In this document: positions 1-8,856 of the stretch, one piece after another
Layout: every line of letters starts with the position of its first letter
How positions within the stretch are numbered: position 1 is the stretch's first letter
DNA from: a candidate division WS1 bacterium
GTDB taxonomy: Bacteria > Armatimonadota > Zipacnadia > Zipacnadales > UBA5352
DNA length: 34,756 nucleotides
Assembly (NCBI GenBank): GCA_003566775.1
Contig: PXBW01000218.1
Span: forward strand, 1-34,756
Direction of reading: 5' to 3'
Notes under the pieces: generated by a model
Seen by the model: the letters and a program-made list of their open reading frames with translations, nothing else
Databases searched by the model: none
What the model was told of the DNA's origin: nothing
Position numbers and translations under genes: made by a program

Positions 1-1157
1 AGTCCCGATCCGTTCATCGTGTGCACGAAGCGTGGAGGCGCTTCGCGGTCGGGGCGATAGCGGGTGTTACAGCGGCGAGCCTGGAACTCTCCGTATTGGC
101 TGCAGGAGCTTATCTCCACCCAGCGGTTCATACCGGGCATCCAGACCTCGAGATCGTAGGTGCGCTGCGGCTGGAAGCCGAGGTCACCGGTGCACAGGAT
201 GATACGCCGGTAGGGCAGTTCGAGGCGCTGGAGGATCACCTCGGCGTTGAGGGTAAGCTGTTCAAGCTCGTCATCGGATGTTCCCGGCTCGACGAATTTC
301 ATCAGTTCGACCTTGTTGAACTGGTGCAGGCGCACCAGACCGCGCGATTCCTGGCCCGCGGACCCCGCCTCGCGGCGGAAACATGCGGTGTAAGCGGTGT
401 AGTACCGCGGCAGACTCTCAGCCTCAAGTATCTCATCCTGGTGCATGTTGGTGAGCGGGACCTCTGCGGTGGGGATCAGGTAGAGGCCCTCGCGGGTCTT
501 GAACTGATCCTCCTCGAACTTCGGAAGGGTGGCGGTGCCTACCAGCGATCGTGTATTGGCGAGGTAGGGTGGGATGACCTCGGTGTAACCGTGCTCGCGG
601 GTGTGCACGTCGAGCATGAAGCTGATGAGGGCGCGCTCCATGGTGGCGGCGGCGCCGACGTTCATGACGAAGCGCGCGGATGCCATCTTTGCGGCGCGCT
701 CGAAATCCAGCAGAGAGAGCCGCTCGCCCAGTTCCCAGTGGGGGAGAGGATCGAAGACGAACTTCGGCTGCTCGCCGCGTTCATAGAGAACGGGGTTCTC
801 GCTCTCGTCCTCGCCCTCTGGAACCTCGTCATGCGGTATATTGGGCAGGTCGAGCATCAATGCCTCGAACTCGGCCTCTACCGCCTCAAGCTCCTTCTCC
901 TGTTCCTCGATCCTGCGGGAGATCTCGGCTACCTCTTCTTTGAGGGCCTCGGCGCGCTCGGTCTCATCCGCTTGGTACGCGGCTCCGATCTGCTCGGACA
1001 GCCGATTCTTCTCGGCACGAAGATTCTCGACCGCAAGCAGTTCGCGACGTCTGGCCTCGATCTCGATCAGATGATCGAGGTCGTAGTCTGAACGACGCTT
1101 TCTCAGTGCCTCGCGGACAATGTCGGGTGTTTCACGAACAATTCGATGGTCGATCAT
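1..1157 (-). CDS. serS: Seryl-tRNA synthetase (partial, C-terminus cut by window edge)
   Basis: Charges tRNA-Ser (and tRNA-Sec where present) with serine in the cytoplasm. The frame opens at an ATG at 1157 behind a GGGAG site and runs off the left edge after about 385 codons, so some 35-45 C-terminal residues are missing. The N-terminal ~110 residues form the charged coiled-coil arm typical of SerRS (LIEIEARRRELLAVENLRAEK region). The class II core follows, with motif 2 visible as CFRREAGSAGQESRGLVRLHQF and the TAEVPLTN serine-binding loop. Motif 3 begins at the edge (HTMNGSG, normally followed by LAVGR). The gene lies downstream of the P-type ATPase on the same strand, with 174 bp between. 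A 7-bp inverted repeat (1199-1205/1220-1226) lies in the leader, but I see no T-box sequence. Identification is secure. Confidence 0.95.
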   Translation of the reverse strand, partial: MIDHRIVRETPDIVREALRKRRSDYDLDHLIEIEARRRELLAVENLRAEKNRLSEQIGAAYQADETERAEALKEEVAEISRRIEEQEKELEAVEAEFEALMLDLPNIPHDEVPEGEDESENPVLYERGEQPKFVFDPLPHWELGERLSLLDFERAAKMASARFVMNVGAAATMERALISFMLDVHTREHGYTEVIPPYLANTRSLVGTATLPKFEEDQFKTREGLYLIPTAEVPLTNMHQDEILEAESLPRYYTAYTACFRREAGSAGQESRGLVRLHQFNKVELMKFVEPGTSDDELEQLTLNAEVILQRLELPYRRIILCTGDLGFQPQRTYDLEVWMPGMNRWVEISSCSQYGEFQARRCNTRYRPDREAPPRFVHTMNGSG

Positions 1158-1331
1158 GAGCGGATTCTCCCTGGTTGCAGCGGCTTGCTTGCGGCGAACG
1201 GCACCTTCTTCCGGCCCTCGGTGCCGGAGAGGGGGCGGGGCTATTGTGAGCGCCGGCACAGGCGGGAATGGGGTCTCGCCTGTCCGAAAACCGACGGCGG
1301 ACGGTCAGGACAGTCTCCGGTGCAGCGGGCG

Positions 1332-4124
1332 TCAGGTGGCCTGCTGCTCCGCTCCGCTCGTGTCGCCGTGGCTGTGAACAAGAACGCGGGGGCTGATAAA
1401 CAGCGCGGGCAGCGCCAGCACCAGCACCCGCCCCCACTCTTCGAGTGAGAGCACGCCGAGATGGAACACCTCGCGCAGCGCGGGCGTGTAGAGCAGTAAC
1501 ATGTGTGCTGCGATGGAGACCGCAATGGCGGCGAAAAGATACATGTTGCGGAATCCGACCTGACGAAACGATCTGCGATCCGACTGGCAGTTGAGCGCAA
1601 GGAACAGTTCAAAGAGCACGATCTGCGTGAGCGCGACGGTGCGGGCCATCCGTAACGCCTCGGCGGCCGCAGCGGGCATACCTTCCGCAGTGTGTCCGAA
1701 CTGCGCGAGTTCGAGGACCTGCCTGTAGCCCAGGCCGTGGGAGGCCATCTCCCACAGAAAGCCACCAAGCGCTCCGCCGGTCACCAGCAGTCCAGTGACC
1801 AGCAGAAAGGGCATCATGTCCGTGAGCATGTTCTCGTCCGGGTCACGCGGCGGACGGTCCATCACGTCCGGTTCGCCCCTCGTCATGCCCAGCGCGAGGG
1901 CAGGCAGGCCGTCTGTGACAAGGTTCACCCACAGAATATGCAGCGGCAGCAGCGGCAGCGGCCATCCGGCCAGGACCGCCACCGCGATGATCAGCAGTTC
2001 ACCCACGTTGGTTGATAGCAGCGAGCGGGTGAACTTTCTGACATTATCGTAGACAATGCGACCCTCTTCGACGGCGGCGACGATGCTGGCGAAATTATCG
2101 TCGGCGAGGATGATGTCCGCAACCTCGCGCGTGACGTCCGTGCCCTTCTGCGCCATCCCCACGCCTATGTCCGCGCGTCGCAGGGCGGGCGCATCGTTGA
2201 TCCCGTCGCCGGTCATTCCGACGATCTGACGCTGCGCCTTGAGTGCCTCGAGAATGCGGACCTTGTGCTGTGGTACCAGTCGCGCGAAGACGGTGATCTC
2301 CTCAACCGCCTCGCTCAGTTGCTCATCGTCCATCGCGTCGAGTTCCCGGCCGTCAACCACGCGACCTCCATCGATCAAGCCGATCTGTCGCGCAATGGCT
2401 CGGGCGGTGGCGGGGTGGTCGCCGGTAAGCATCTTAACCGCGACTCCCGCCCTGTGGCAATGCTCAATCGACTCAGCTACCTCCGGCCGTGGCGGATCGA
2501 TCATCCCGACAAGGCCGACAAAGACCAGATCGCACTCGACGGTCCCGGCAGCATCTGATGCGGGCGGAGCATCTATTTCGCGCGAGGCGAGGGCCAGCAC
2601 ACGGAGCGCGTCATCGGCCATCTCCGCGGCGGCTTCGGCAACGTCCCGCGACGTCTCCGCATCCATCTCAACGATGCCATCGTCGGTCATTATTCGATCG
2701 CACAGATCGACTACCACCTCGACGGCACCCTTCGTCGCGACGAAGTAACCGTCCCCGGCCTGGTGAATCGTGCTCATACGCTTGCGCTCGGAGTCGAAGG
2801 CGATCTCATCAAGGCGAGGATGACCGTCCCGGACCTCGTGCTCGTTCACTCCAATCTTTCGCGCCAGCGGCAGGAGCGCCCCCTCCGTCGGATTACCGAT
2901 AATTGTCCAGCCGTCATCCTCCATGAGCTTCGAATCATTGCACAGTGCGGCGACAAGCGCAAGCCAGCGGAGTACCGGGCTATCTGTGACCGTGTCCCCG
3001 TCGCGAAGTATTCGGCCTTCAGGGAGATATCCCTCGCCCTCGACATCGTAGCGATGCCCTCCGGCAAAGATGCGAACCACCGCCATCTTGCTCTCGGTCA
3101 TCGTGCCTGTCTTGTCGCTGCAGATTACCGTGGTTGCACCGAGCGCCTCGGCCGCGGACAGGCGCTTGACGATCGCGTTGCGTGCGACCATACGGCGCAC
3201 CGACAGCGCAAGCGCGATTGTCACGACCGCAGGCAGGCTTTCGGGGATCGCGGCTACCGCGAGAGCGACCACCGCCATGAACAGTGTCAGCGGATCCTGT
3301 CCCCGGAGCAGCCAGCCCACGAGGAATATGACCGCGCAGAGGCCGCAGACTGCGAGCAGAAGCCCCTTCGCGAGCACCTGGAGCTTTTGCTCGAGGTTTG
3401 TGTCGGTGAGATCGGGAGTGCTTACCTCCTCCGCGATGCGCCCGATCTCGGTATCCATGCCCGTCGCGGTTACCACCGCTCGACCGCGACCGGCGGTGAT
3501 GTGCGTGGCCATGAAGACCGAGCCGGTATGTTCCGCGAGGGATGCGTCGGAGGCGGGCGCCTCAGTCTGCTTGGCCACCGGCAGCGACTCACCGGTCAGC
3601 AGAGCCTCATCCGCCTCGAGATTGAAAGCCTCGATCACCCGCGCATCAGCCGGGACGCGGTCGCCGGTCTCAAGCACCAGCAGATCACCGGGGACCACGT
3701 TGACGGCGGCCACCTCGATCTGCCGACCGTCACGTATAATCGTGGCGGTAGGGGCAGTCATCTTTCTCAGCGCCTCGACCGCCTGCTCCGCCCGGTACTC
3801 CTGCACGAAGCCCAGCGCGGCGTTGATGAGCACAATCGCCATGATGACGATGGAATCAACGCTCTCACCGATGAAGAAGGAGACCACCGCCGCCACCAGC
3901 AGGACGATGACCAGTATCTCCTGGAACTGCCGCAGGAATATCCTCAGTGGACCCGGACCGGACCTGCGCTCGAGTTCGTTCCGGCCGAACCTGGCGAGCC
4001 TGTGCTCTACTTCCTCCGCAGTCAGACCGGTGTCGGGATCTGTTTGAAGCTCCCGAATCACCTCGTCCACTGTCCGGCTGTGCCATTCCCGGGATGGGCG
4101 AGTTCCGTGAGAAGTTCGGTCCAT
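1332..4124 (-). CDS. Cation-transporting P-type ATPase, type IIA Ca2+ pump-like
   Basis: ATP-driven cation export through the inner membrane, most likely Ca2+. Length is 930 aa from the ATG at 4124, with GGGAG 8 nt upstream; a TTG one codon earlier is less likely. Order of domains: N-terminal cation-ATPase domain (about 15-85), two helices (60-110), actuator domain with LLTGES near 178, helices M3-M4 ending in AAIPESLPAV (~293), phosphorylation site SDKTGT (Asp near 337), the nucleotide domain, the hinge TGDGINDAP, and six C-terminal helices. The residues that form both SERCA Ca2+ sites can be matched: Glu in PESLP (M4), Asn and Glu in NVGELL (M5), Asn, Thr and Asp in WVNLVTDGLP (M6), and Glu in FELFLALN (M8). 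That favours a two-site SERCA-type pump over a one-site PMR1 type. PESLP instead of the usual PEGLP is a minor departure. Substrate remains an inference. Confidence 0.93.
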   Translation of the reverse strand: MDRTSHGTRPSREWHSRTVDEVIRELQTDPDTGLTAEEVEHRLARFGRNELERRSGPGPLRIFLRQFQEILVIVLLVAAVVSFFIGESVDSIVIMAIVLINAALGFVQEYRAEQAVEALRKMTAPTATIIRDGRQIEVAAVNVVPGDLLVLETGDRVPADARVIEAFNLEADEALLTGESLPVAKQTEAPASDASLAEHTGSVFMATHITAGRGRAVVTATGMDTEIGRIAEEVSTPDLTDTNLEQKLQVLAKGLLLAVCGLCAVIFLVGWLLRGQDPLTLFMAVVALAVAAIPESLPAVVTIALALSVRRMVARNAIVKRLSAAEALGATTVICSDKTGTMTESKMAVVRIFAGGHRYDVEGEGYLPEGRILRDGDTVTDSPVLRWLALVAALCNDSKLMEDDGWTIIGNPTEGALLPLARKIGVNEHEVRDGHPRLDEIAFDSERKRMSTIHQAGDGYFVATKGAVEVVVDLCDRIMTDDGIVEMDAETSRDVAEAAAEMADDALRVLALASREIDAPPASDAAGTVECDLVFVGLVGMIDPPRPEVAESIEHCHRAGVAVKMLTGDHPATARAIARQIGLIDGGRVVDGRELDAMDDEQLSEAVEEITVFARLVPQHKVRILEALKAQRQIVGMTGDGINDAPALRRADIGVGMAQKGTDVTREVADIILADDNFASIVAAVEEGRIVYDNVRKFTRSLLSTNVGELLIIAVAVLAGWPLPLLPLHILWVNLVTDGLPALALGMTRGEPDVMDRPPRDPDENMLTDMMPFLLVTGLLVTGGALGGFLWEMASHGLGYRQVLELAQFGHTAEGMPAAAAEALRMARTVALTQIVLFELFLALNCQSDRRSFRQVGFRNMYLFAAIAVSIAAHMLLLYTPALREVFHLGVLSLEEWGRVLVLALPALFISPRVLVHSHGDTSGAEQQAT

Positions 4125-4456
4125 CAACGATTCTCCCGATTAGCCGACTCAACGACTCAATAGAGGCAGTGAGTGTCGCGTGACGACCGCGACAGGGGGA
4201 GACCAGGTCCCGTGCCCGGCTCCTCTGTCTGCTATCTACGAAAACAGTGGTGGAGGGGGTTGCCCAATGGTCTCAATTGATGATGTGAGGGAGCAGAGAG
4301 TTGTCGATCTCTCGCCCGCCGTTGTCGGACGCCAACCTGCTGTTTCGGGCGCGCCACGGCCAATCTGTGGGATAGCGTTCCCAGAGCAAAGCGCTCACGG
4401 AGGTGTCCGCGCCGCCATGGCTCAGTACTACAGCAGTTTGCCGTCGGCCACTGTCG
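4125..4456. other. Intergenic region without a recognisable gene
   Basis: These 332 bp separate the ATPase start from the end of the nucleotidyltransferase gene, both on the minus strand. Open frames on either strand here give arginine- and proline-rich translations with no domain pattern. I see no tRNA, riboswitch or convincing promoter. The ATPase promoter is expected here but no hexamer pair stands out. Confidence 0.5.
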
Positions 4457-5245
4457 TCAGGGGCCGTCAACGGCCCACGGTGCGTGTCCGGATGCCCAGA
4501 GTTCCTCTAGCGCCATTGCGTCCTTGTATGTGTCCATGCAGGCCCAGAAGCCGTCATGGGGGCGGGCGACAAGTTGCCCGTCATCCACGAGACGCGGGAG
4601 ACAGTCGGCTTCGAGACTGTCACCCGGCTGCAGGTAGTCGAAGATTCTCGAGTCGAAGACGAGGAAGCCCCCGTTGATCCATCCGGGCAGTGGCGGCTTC
4701 TCCTCGATGCACTCGACGACGCCGCCGTCTCCAAAGTCGACGTGACCGAACTGCGAGTTGGCGCGCACGACAGTGACCGTGCCGACCCGCCCGTGCTTGC
4801 GGTGAAAATCGACCAGCGCAGCAGGATCGAGGTCCGCCAGGCCATCACCGTAGGTTACTATGAACTGCTCGCAATCATCGAGATACTGCTCTGCGCGCCG
4901 GAGGCGCTCGCCGGTTGCGGCCTCGATACCCGTATGTGCGAGTATGACCTCCCACGATTCCTCCGGGCCGTTGAGTCGCCGGATCTGTGGCAGCCCCCCC
5001 TCGCTGCCGAGTTTGAGACTAAGGTCGGTCTGGAGAAAAGGGGCGTGGTGCAGGAAGTAATCCACGATCTGTTCGCCACGGTAGCCGAGTGTTAGCAGGA
5101 ATCGTTTCATACCGTTGGCAGCAAACATGCGCATGATGTGATAGACTAACGGCTGCTGTCCGATGCGATAGAGAGCCTTGGGGAGGGGGGCATCCTCGCC
5201 GACGAGGCGGATACCCCGCCCACCTACCAGCAGGACAACTTTCAT
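4457..5245 (-). CDS. Sugar-1-phosphate nucleotidyltransferase (glucose-1-phosphate cytidylyltransferase-like)
   Basis: Probably joins a nucleoside triphosphate to a sugar 1-phosphate to give a nucleotide sugar. Length is 262 aa from ATG 5245, chosen because GGAGG sits 5 nt upstream and the family N-terminus (MKVVLLVGGRG) begins there; the open frame extends 24 codons further without homology. The Rossmann-type nucleotide loop is VGGRGIRL, where the family normally has GGxGTRL, so the conserved Thr is Ile. TYGDGLAD supplies the metal-binding Asp. EEKPPLPGWINGGFLVF and FWACMDTYKD near the C-terminus match the RfbF type (CDP-glucose) better than the RmlA or GalU types. Neighbours give no further CDP-sugar genes, but the divergent gene is a GT-C type membrane protein, so a role in surface glycans is plausible. 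The nucleotide specificity is inferred. Confidence 0.8.
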   Translation of the reverse strand: MKVVLLVGGRGIRLVGEDAPLPKALYRIGQQPLVYHIMRMFAANGMKRFLLTLGYRGEQIVDYFLHHAPFLQTDLSLKLGSEGGLPQIRRLNGPEESWEVILAHTGIEAATGERLRRAEQYLDDCEQFIVTYGDGLADLDPAALVDFHRKHGRVGTVTVVRANSQFGHVDFGDGGVVECIEEKPPLPGWINGGFLVFDSRIFDYLQPGDSLEADCLPRLVDDGQLVARPHDGFWACMDTYKDAMALEELWASGHAPWAVDGP

Positions 5246-5305
5246 CGGAGCCTCCAGGCCTGCGTGTTTGCGTGAAGCGCCGCGCGCCGCTGAGGACGCG
5301 CGGCA

Positions 5306-5335
5306 TTGTCGCCGCACTCACTTGTGTGATACATT
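5306..5335 (+). promoter_or_regulatory. Putative sigma70-type promoter of the GT-C membrane protein gene
   Basis: TTGTCG at 5306-5311 and TACATT at 5330-5335 are separated by 18 bp, and a TG lies just before the -10 hexamer. The predicted transcription start near 5342 leaves only about 8 nt before the ATG at 5350, so the message would be almost leaderless, which agrees with the lack of a Shine-Dalgarno site there. Confidence 0.35.
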
Positions 5336-5349
5336 GTACTGCGGTAGCG

Positions 5350-6873
5350 ATGACTCAGCGCGACGGCGATCTCATTTCGATTAACGCCTCAGGGGCCGGC
5401 TGGCGTTCCAGTGGCTGGTCCCGCATATTCCTGCCGGCCTGCCTGGCGGTATATATTGCTTTGGGAACAGCCTACGTATTCGTGCTGCCGCTCGGTCAGG
5501 CTCCGGACGAACCCGCGCACTTCCAGTACATCCTTTTCATCGCAGAGCACGGACGCCTCGCGCACTTCTACGATGATGACGCAGGGTATGAAGCCTATCA
5601 GGCCCCGCTATACTACACGCTGGGCGCCGCCGCTGGCAAGCTTGCGATGATCGGCGCGCCGGATGATCCGGCGGTCCCTCCCACGCCGGCGCGAGACAGC
5701 GACGATCAGATCATCGCCCGCCTGCCCGACTATCCCACCGTGCGCGAGGGGCAGCATGAGCTTGCGCTGGACGCGCTGCGGCAGAGTTATGACTTCACCA
5801 TCGCCGCGCGCCAGGCCTGGATAGTTGTGCGATTGCTTACCGTCGCAATCGGTGCGATCGGCGTCTTCCTCGGCTATCGCATCATTTTCCTGCTCTTTCC
5901 CGATCACCCCTGGATCGCGGCAACCGTGGCGGGGTTCATGGCCACTCTGCCGATGTACGTGCACATATCAGCCTCAGCGAGCAACGATCCGCCGACAGTG
6001 GCTGCGGTCGGCTTCACGCTCCTGATCTCTCTTCTGATCCTTCGCCACGGTCCCACCGTGCGCCGCTGTGCGATGCTCGGTCTCGCGCTTGGCATCGGGA
6101 TGCTCACCAAGGACTCTGCGAACGCGGCTGTTCCGGTTGCTCTACTGGCGCTCACCTGGTCGATCGGCCTTCGCCATGAGCCGAAGCCGACGGAGACGAT
6201 CCTCACGGGACTCGGCGCGCGCGCGGCGGCGCTCGACTGGCCGCTTCTGCTCAAGCGTCTCGGGGTAGTTTTCGGCGTGGCCGCGGTGGTCGCGGGATGG
6301 TGGTATGGGCGCAACATCGCGCTCTACGGCAGTCCGGTGCATTTCCCGGCGAATGTTGAGCGGCAGATCCCCTGGGAGACCTACCTCGGTTACCCCGAGA
6401 TGATCGTGCAGGTGCTCTCCATCGCCCTGCCGATGTTCTTCCGGAACTTCTGGGCGGGCTTCGCGTGGACGAACATCGCGGTGGCGCCGTGGATGTACAC
6501 GGGATTTCTGGTGATAGCGGTCGCAGCGCTGCCGGGCCTGCTGGGCTTCATATTCGACGCGCGCGCGGGTCGTCTCCAATGGTCGAAGTTTCAGGTGCGC
6601 GGATTCTGGCTGCTGATCCTCGGACTCGTACTGCTGGGACTTGCGGTTCTATGGTACATTCTTCTGATCGATCTCGGCGGTGGAAGCCAGGGGCGTTACC
6701 TGTTCCCGGTGCTGCCGGTGACAACCATGCTCTGGGCCCTTGGAGTGGGCCGATTGCTGCCGAGGCGGGCACACCGCGCGATCCCGCTGGTGGTTACAGG
6801 TGCGATGCTTGCCTTTAATCTGTACTGCCTGCTGGGCGTGATTGCACCGTTCTACCAGGCTCTCGGCATCTGA
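5350..6873 (+). CDS. GT-C fold membrane protein (DUF2142/GT39-like glycosyltransferase)
   Basis: A polytopic inner-membrane protein of 507 aa, likely transferring sugars from a polyprenyl-phosphate donor on the outer face of the membrane. After the first helix (LAVYIALGTAYVFVLP) comes the loop motif APDEPAHFQYI. Its Asp-Glu pair is the typical acidic catalytic motif of the first external loop in GT-C enzymes and the PDEPAHF form is characteristic of DUF2142. A second loop segment QAPLYYTLG matches the same families. About nine further hydrophobic segments follow to the C-terminus. The ATG at 5350 is preferred to a GTG at 5272, since the extra 26 residues lack family character; neither has a good ribosome site. 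The gene is divergent from the nucleotidyltransferase. Acceptor and sugar cannot be told from sequence. Confidence 0.72.
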   Translation: MTQRDGDLISINASGAGWRSSGWSRIFLPACLAVYIALGTAYVFVLPLGQAPDEPAHFQYILFIAEHGRLAHFYDDDAGYEAYQAPLYYTLGAAAGKLAMIGAPDDPAVPPTPARDSDDQIIARLPDYPTVREGQHELALDALRQSYDFTIAARQAWIVVRLLTVAIGAIGVFLGYRIIFLLFPDHPWIAATVAGFMATLPMYVHISASASNDPPTVAAVGFTLLISLLILRHGPTVRRCAMLGLALGIGMLTKDSANAAVPVALLALTWSIGLRHEPKPTETILTGLGARAAALDWPLLLKRLGVVFGVAAVVAGWWYGRNIALYGSPVHFPANVERQIPWETYLGYPEMIVQVLSIALPMFFRNFWAGFAWTNIAVAPWMYTGFLVIAVAALPGLLGFIFDARAGRLQWSKFQVRGFWLLILGLVLLGLAVLWYILLIDLGGGSQGRYLFPVLPVTTMLWALGVGRLLPRRAHRAIPLVVTGAMLAFNLYCLLGVIAPFYQALGI

Positions 6874-7017
6874 TTTCCCGCGTCCGACACTGATCGAACC
6901 AGAAGAGCCCCGATCTCATCGGCACTGTCGCCGCCCTCGTACATCCCCGGTGTTCAGCAGGCCGAAGCTCTCTATCTCCTGCAGGATGTGGTCCGCCTGA
7001 ACCCTGACAGCAGTGCC

Positions 7018-7956
7018 TCAGGACGTTTCCAGCAGGCGTTGGAATGCCGCCGCCTGGCGGCGGAACTCGGCATTGCCCCGACGGTCGCCCATCTTCAGCG
7101 TCGTGAAGCCTTCGAAGCCAGCCGCCCGGAAGATCGAGATGATCTCCTTGATCTCCCCGTTACCCTTCAGCGGGAGTGTGTATTTGGCTCGACCGGGGAA
7201 GCAGCCGTCCGTTACATAGATGATGCGGGTGAAATGCTTCAGTTTCGTCTTCCGCCACGTCTCGAGGAACGGCTTCTCACCGACGTTGGCGAAATGCGCC
7301 GGGTTGAAGGCGAAGCCGATGTCGACCTTCTCCGCCAGGGCCAGCAGCGGCTCCTCGCAGGCTTCGCCGGTGGACCATAGCGTCGCCGGCCGGTTCTCGA
7401 AGACCACCGTGATTCCGTCGCCTGCCGCCTCACAGACCGCGCGCAGGCGGGAGATGGCCGTGTCGATGCCGGTCCCCGGAGGAGGCGCGGGGACCTTCAG
7501 CAGCCTGCAATCGAGCGTTGGGGCGATCTCCGCCAGCTTCGTCACGCGATCGATGGACTGCTGGTCGATGAAGAGTTCCCGCGGGGTGAGCCCGCAATCG
7601 ATGCAGCTCACCGTCATCGCGGTGTCGGCAAGGTCTGCCGCAAATCCCGCGGCAGCTCGTGGCTCCTCGATGAACTGTCGAGACAGCTCCGGACCGAGTT
7701 CGACGGTATCGATGCCCTCACTGCGCACCGCCTGCAGGCCGCCCGGATGCTCGGCTTCGCCCGCGGCATTGCGCAGGTCATCCACCAGCTCGTCCAGCAG
7801 CGCCGAGGCGGCGAAATCGTACTTAGCGAGGTCGTGGGCCTTGATCTCAGCCCGTTGCATGACACAGTCATCGCAGTTGGGATTGTCGCACAGCACCGCG
7901 GCCGGATCCCTGCGAAGCGCATCGACCACGATCTCGACAGTGGTGCCCGCGTGCAT
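7018..7956 (-). CDS. AAC(3) C-terminal tail fused to a TIM-barrel sugar isomerase/epimerase-like domain
   Basis: The open frame gives 312 aa from ATG 7956, but no Shine-Dalgarno site precedes it and the coding pattern continues upstream. Residues 1 to ~40 look like the end of an AAC(3) acetyltransferase (ARLMHAGTTVEIVVDALRRD), followed by a cysteine cluster CDNPNCDDC. From about residue 45 a TIM-barrel of the xylose-isomerase-like/AP-endonuclease-2 superfamily begins, with strands such as YDFAASAL, GIDTVELG, ITVVFENRP (Glu as likely metal ligand), DIGFAFNPAHF, RIIYVTD and FEGFTTLKMGD. The frame is the same as that of the acetyltransferase ORF upstream, from which it is separated only by one TGA and five sense codons. 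It may be translated by reinitiation or readthrough, or it may be the dead half of a disrupted gene. The substrate of the barrel is unknown. Confidence 0.7.
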   Translation of the reverse strand: MHAGTTVEIVVDALRRDPAAVLCDNPNCDDCVMQRAEIKAHDLAKYDFAASALLDELVDDLRNAAGEAEHPGGLQAVRSEGIDTVELGPELSRQFIEEPRAAAGFAADLADTAMTVSCIDCGLTPRELFIDQQSIDRVTKLAEIAPTLDCRLLKVPAPPPGTGIDTAISRLRAVCEAAGDGITVVFENRPATLWSTGEACEEPLLALAEKVDIGFAFNPAHFANVGEKPFLETWRKTKLKHFTRIIYVTDGCFPGRAKYTLPLKGNGEIKEIISIFRAAGFEGFTTLKMGDRRGNAEFRRQAAAFQRLLETS

Positions 7957-7974
7957 GAGCCGCGCGACCGCGTT

Positions 7975-8601
7975 TCATACCTTACCGATGCGCATCGCAT
8001 TGCCCTCGCGGATCAACGATTCGAGACCGATGAAGTCGCGATGCGGCCCCGGAAAAAGCTCCAGCGTCTTTGTGTGCACCTCTCCGCTTTCGTCCCGGTA
8101 CTTGCGCTCAATGGTATTCAGGTAGGGAGCGCGTACGATCTCCTCGGGGTGATGCAGGAGGGTGTTGCGGTCCTGATCGACGCCCAGCAGCAGCACATGG
8201 CCCCGGGTGAGGCGTGAGAGTCGTCCCCAGGGTGATTCGCTGCCGATCGCGGTCGGGTGATCGAGCGTATCCTCGAGCAGATAGTCAGCCCGGGGGCCGA
8301 TGGCGCAGGCGGAGTGCGTCGGGTGGAAGCTACGCTTCACGCCGGGCCGGTTACGGAAGGCCTCTGTGATCGTGCCGACGTTCGAGGGAGAGGTCTCGAT
8401 GTCGAAGACGCCGCTCGACATCGCGGGCATGGCTACGGTGCCCTCGGGGCCCACGGTCTCGATCAGCGCCTCGATTACTGTCTCGGCGCCACCCTCGACC
8501 CAGCCTATGGCAGAGAGGCTCGAGTGTACCATCACGGTGATACCCGGACCGACGCCGAGTGCGCGAAGGTCCTGAACGATCTGCTCTCTGGTGAGTGCCA
8601 T
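7975..8601 (-). CDS. AAC(3)-family N-acetyltransferase-like protein, ended early by an in-frame TGA
   Basis: Members of this family move acetyl from acetyl-CoA to the 3-amino group of aminoglycosides, but many chromosomal relatives have other or unknown substrates, so resistance should not be assumed. The ORF has 208 aa from ATG 8601, with AAGGAG 9 nt upstream. Visible family blocks: REQIVQDLRALGVGPG (5-20), VHSSLSAIGWVEGGAETV (25-42), GPEGTVAMPA (51-60), FHPTHSACAIG (92-102) and SPWGRL...VLLLGVDQDRNTLLHHPEE (123-154). Full-length relatives have about 260-270 residues. Here the frame stops at TGA 7975-7977 after GKV, just where the family has VGxAxxxLxxAxxxV, and that segment is found directly after the TGA in the same frame. 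A single G-to-T change of GGA to TGA would explain this. A remnant of a paralogue lies at 33179-33292. Confidence 0.75.
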   Translation of the reverse strand: MALTREQIVQDLRALGVGPGITVMVHSSLSAIGWVEGGAETVIEALIETVGPEGTVAMPAMSSGVFDIETSPSNVGTITEAFRNRPGVKRSFHPTHSACAIGPRADYLLEDTLDHPTAIGSESPWGRLSRLTRGHVLLLGVDQDRNTLLHHPEEIVRAPYLNTIERKYRDESGEVHTKTLELFPGPHRDFIGLESLIREGNAMRIGKV

Positions 8602-8856
8602 CTATGATGACTCCTTGCCTGCGTGGTAGGAATGCGGTGGTAGGTTGCTCATCGAGCAGCGTGATTCCTTTGAGAGTGGGGCAATTGAGTCAGTCGGATG
8701 GACCCTGTGAGGAGCGAAAGGAAAACTTTCTTCTCCGACTGGAAGGACTCTGTCGGGGTGCGTTGAAATTATACACGTGTAGTCGTTGCAGAAGAGGATC
8801 GCATTGTTGGCGGGATCGACCGTCCGCGGTCACTCGCACAACGCAGGAAGGGAAGG

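Noticed and set aside
21-1091. A 356-codon plus-strand open frame across serS
   Set aside because: It is the antisense shadow of seryl-tRNA synthetase; the minus strand has all family motifs.
1158-1331. Possible T-box leader of serS
   Set aside because: There is a 7-bp hairpin, but the T-box consensus (AGGGTGGNACCGCG) is absent on the minus strand.
2763-4163. A 466-codon plus-strand open frame across the ATPase gene
   Set aside because: Antisense shadow with no domain pattern.
6874-7017. Frame staying open beyond the TGA at 7018-7020 on the minus strand for ~33 codons
   Set aside because: The TIM-barrel domain is complete before this stop, and a run of that length is not rare in GC-rich DNA. 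I do not take it as a second recoded TGA.
7975-7977. Reassignment of TGA in this organism
   Set aside because: TGA is the normal stop of rpsB, frr, panD, nadC and others here, often in ATGA overlaps, so a general code change is excluded.
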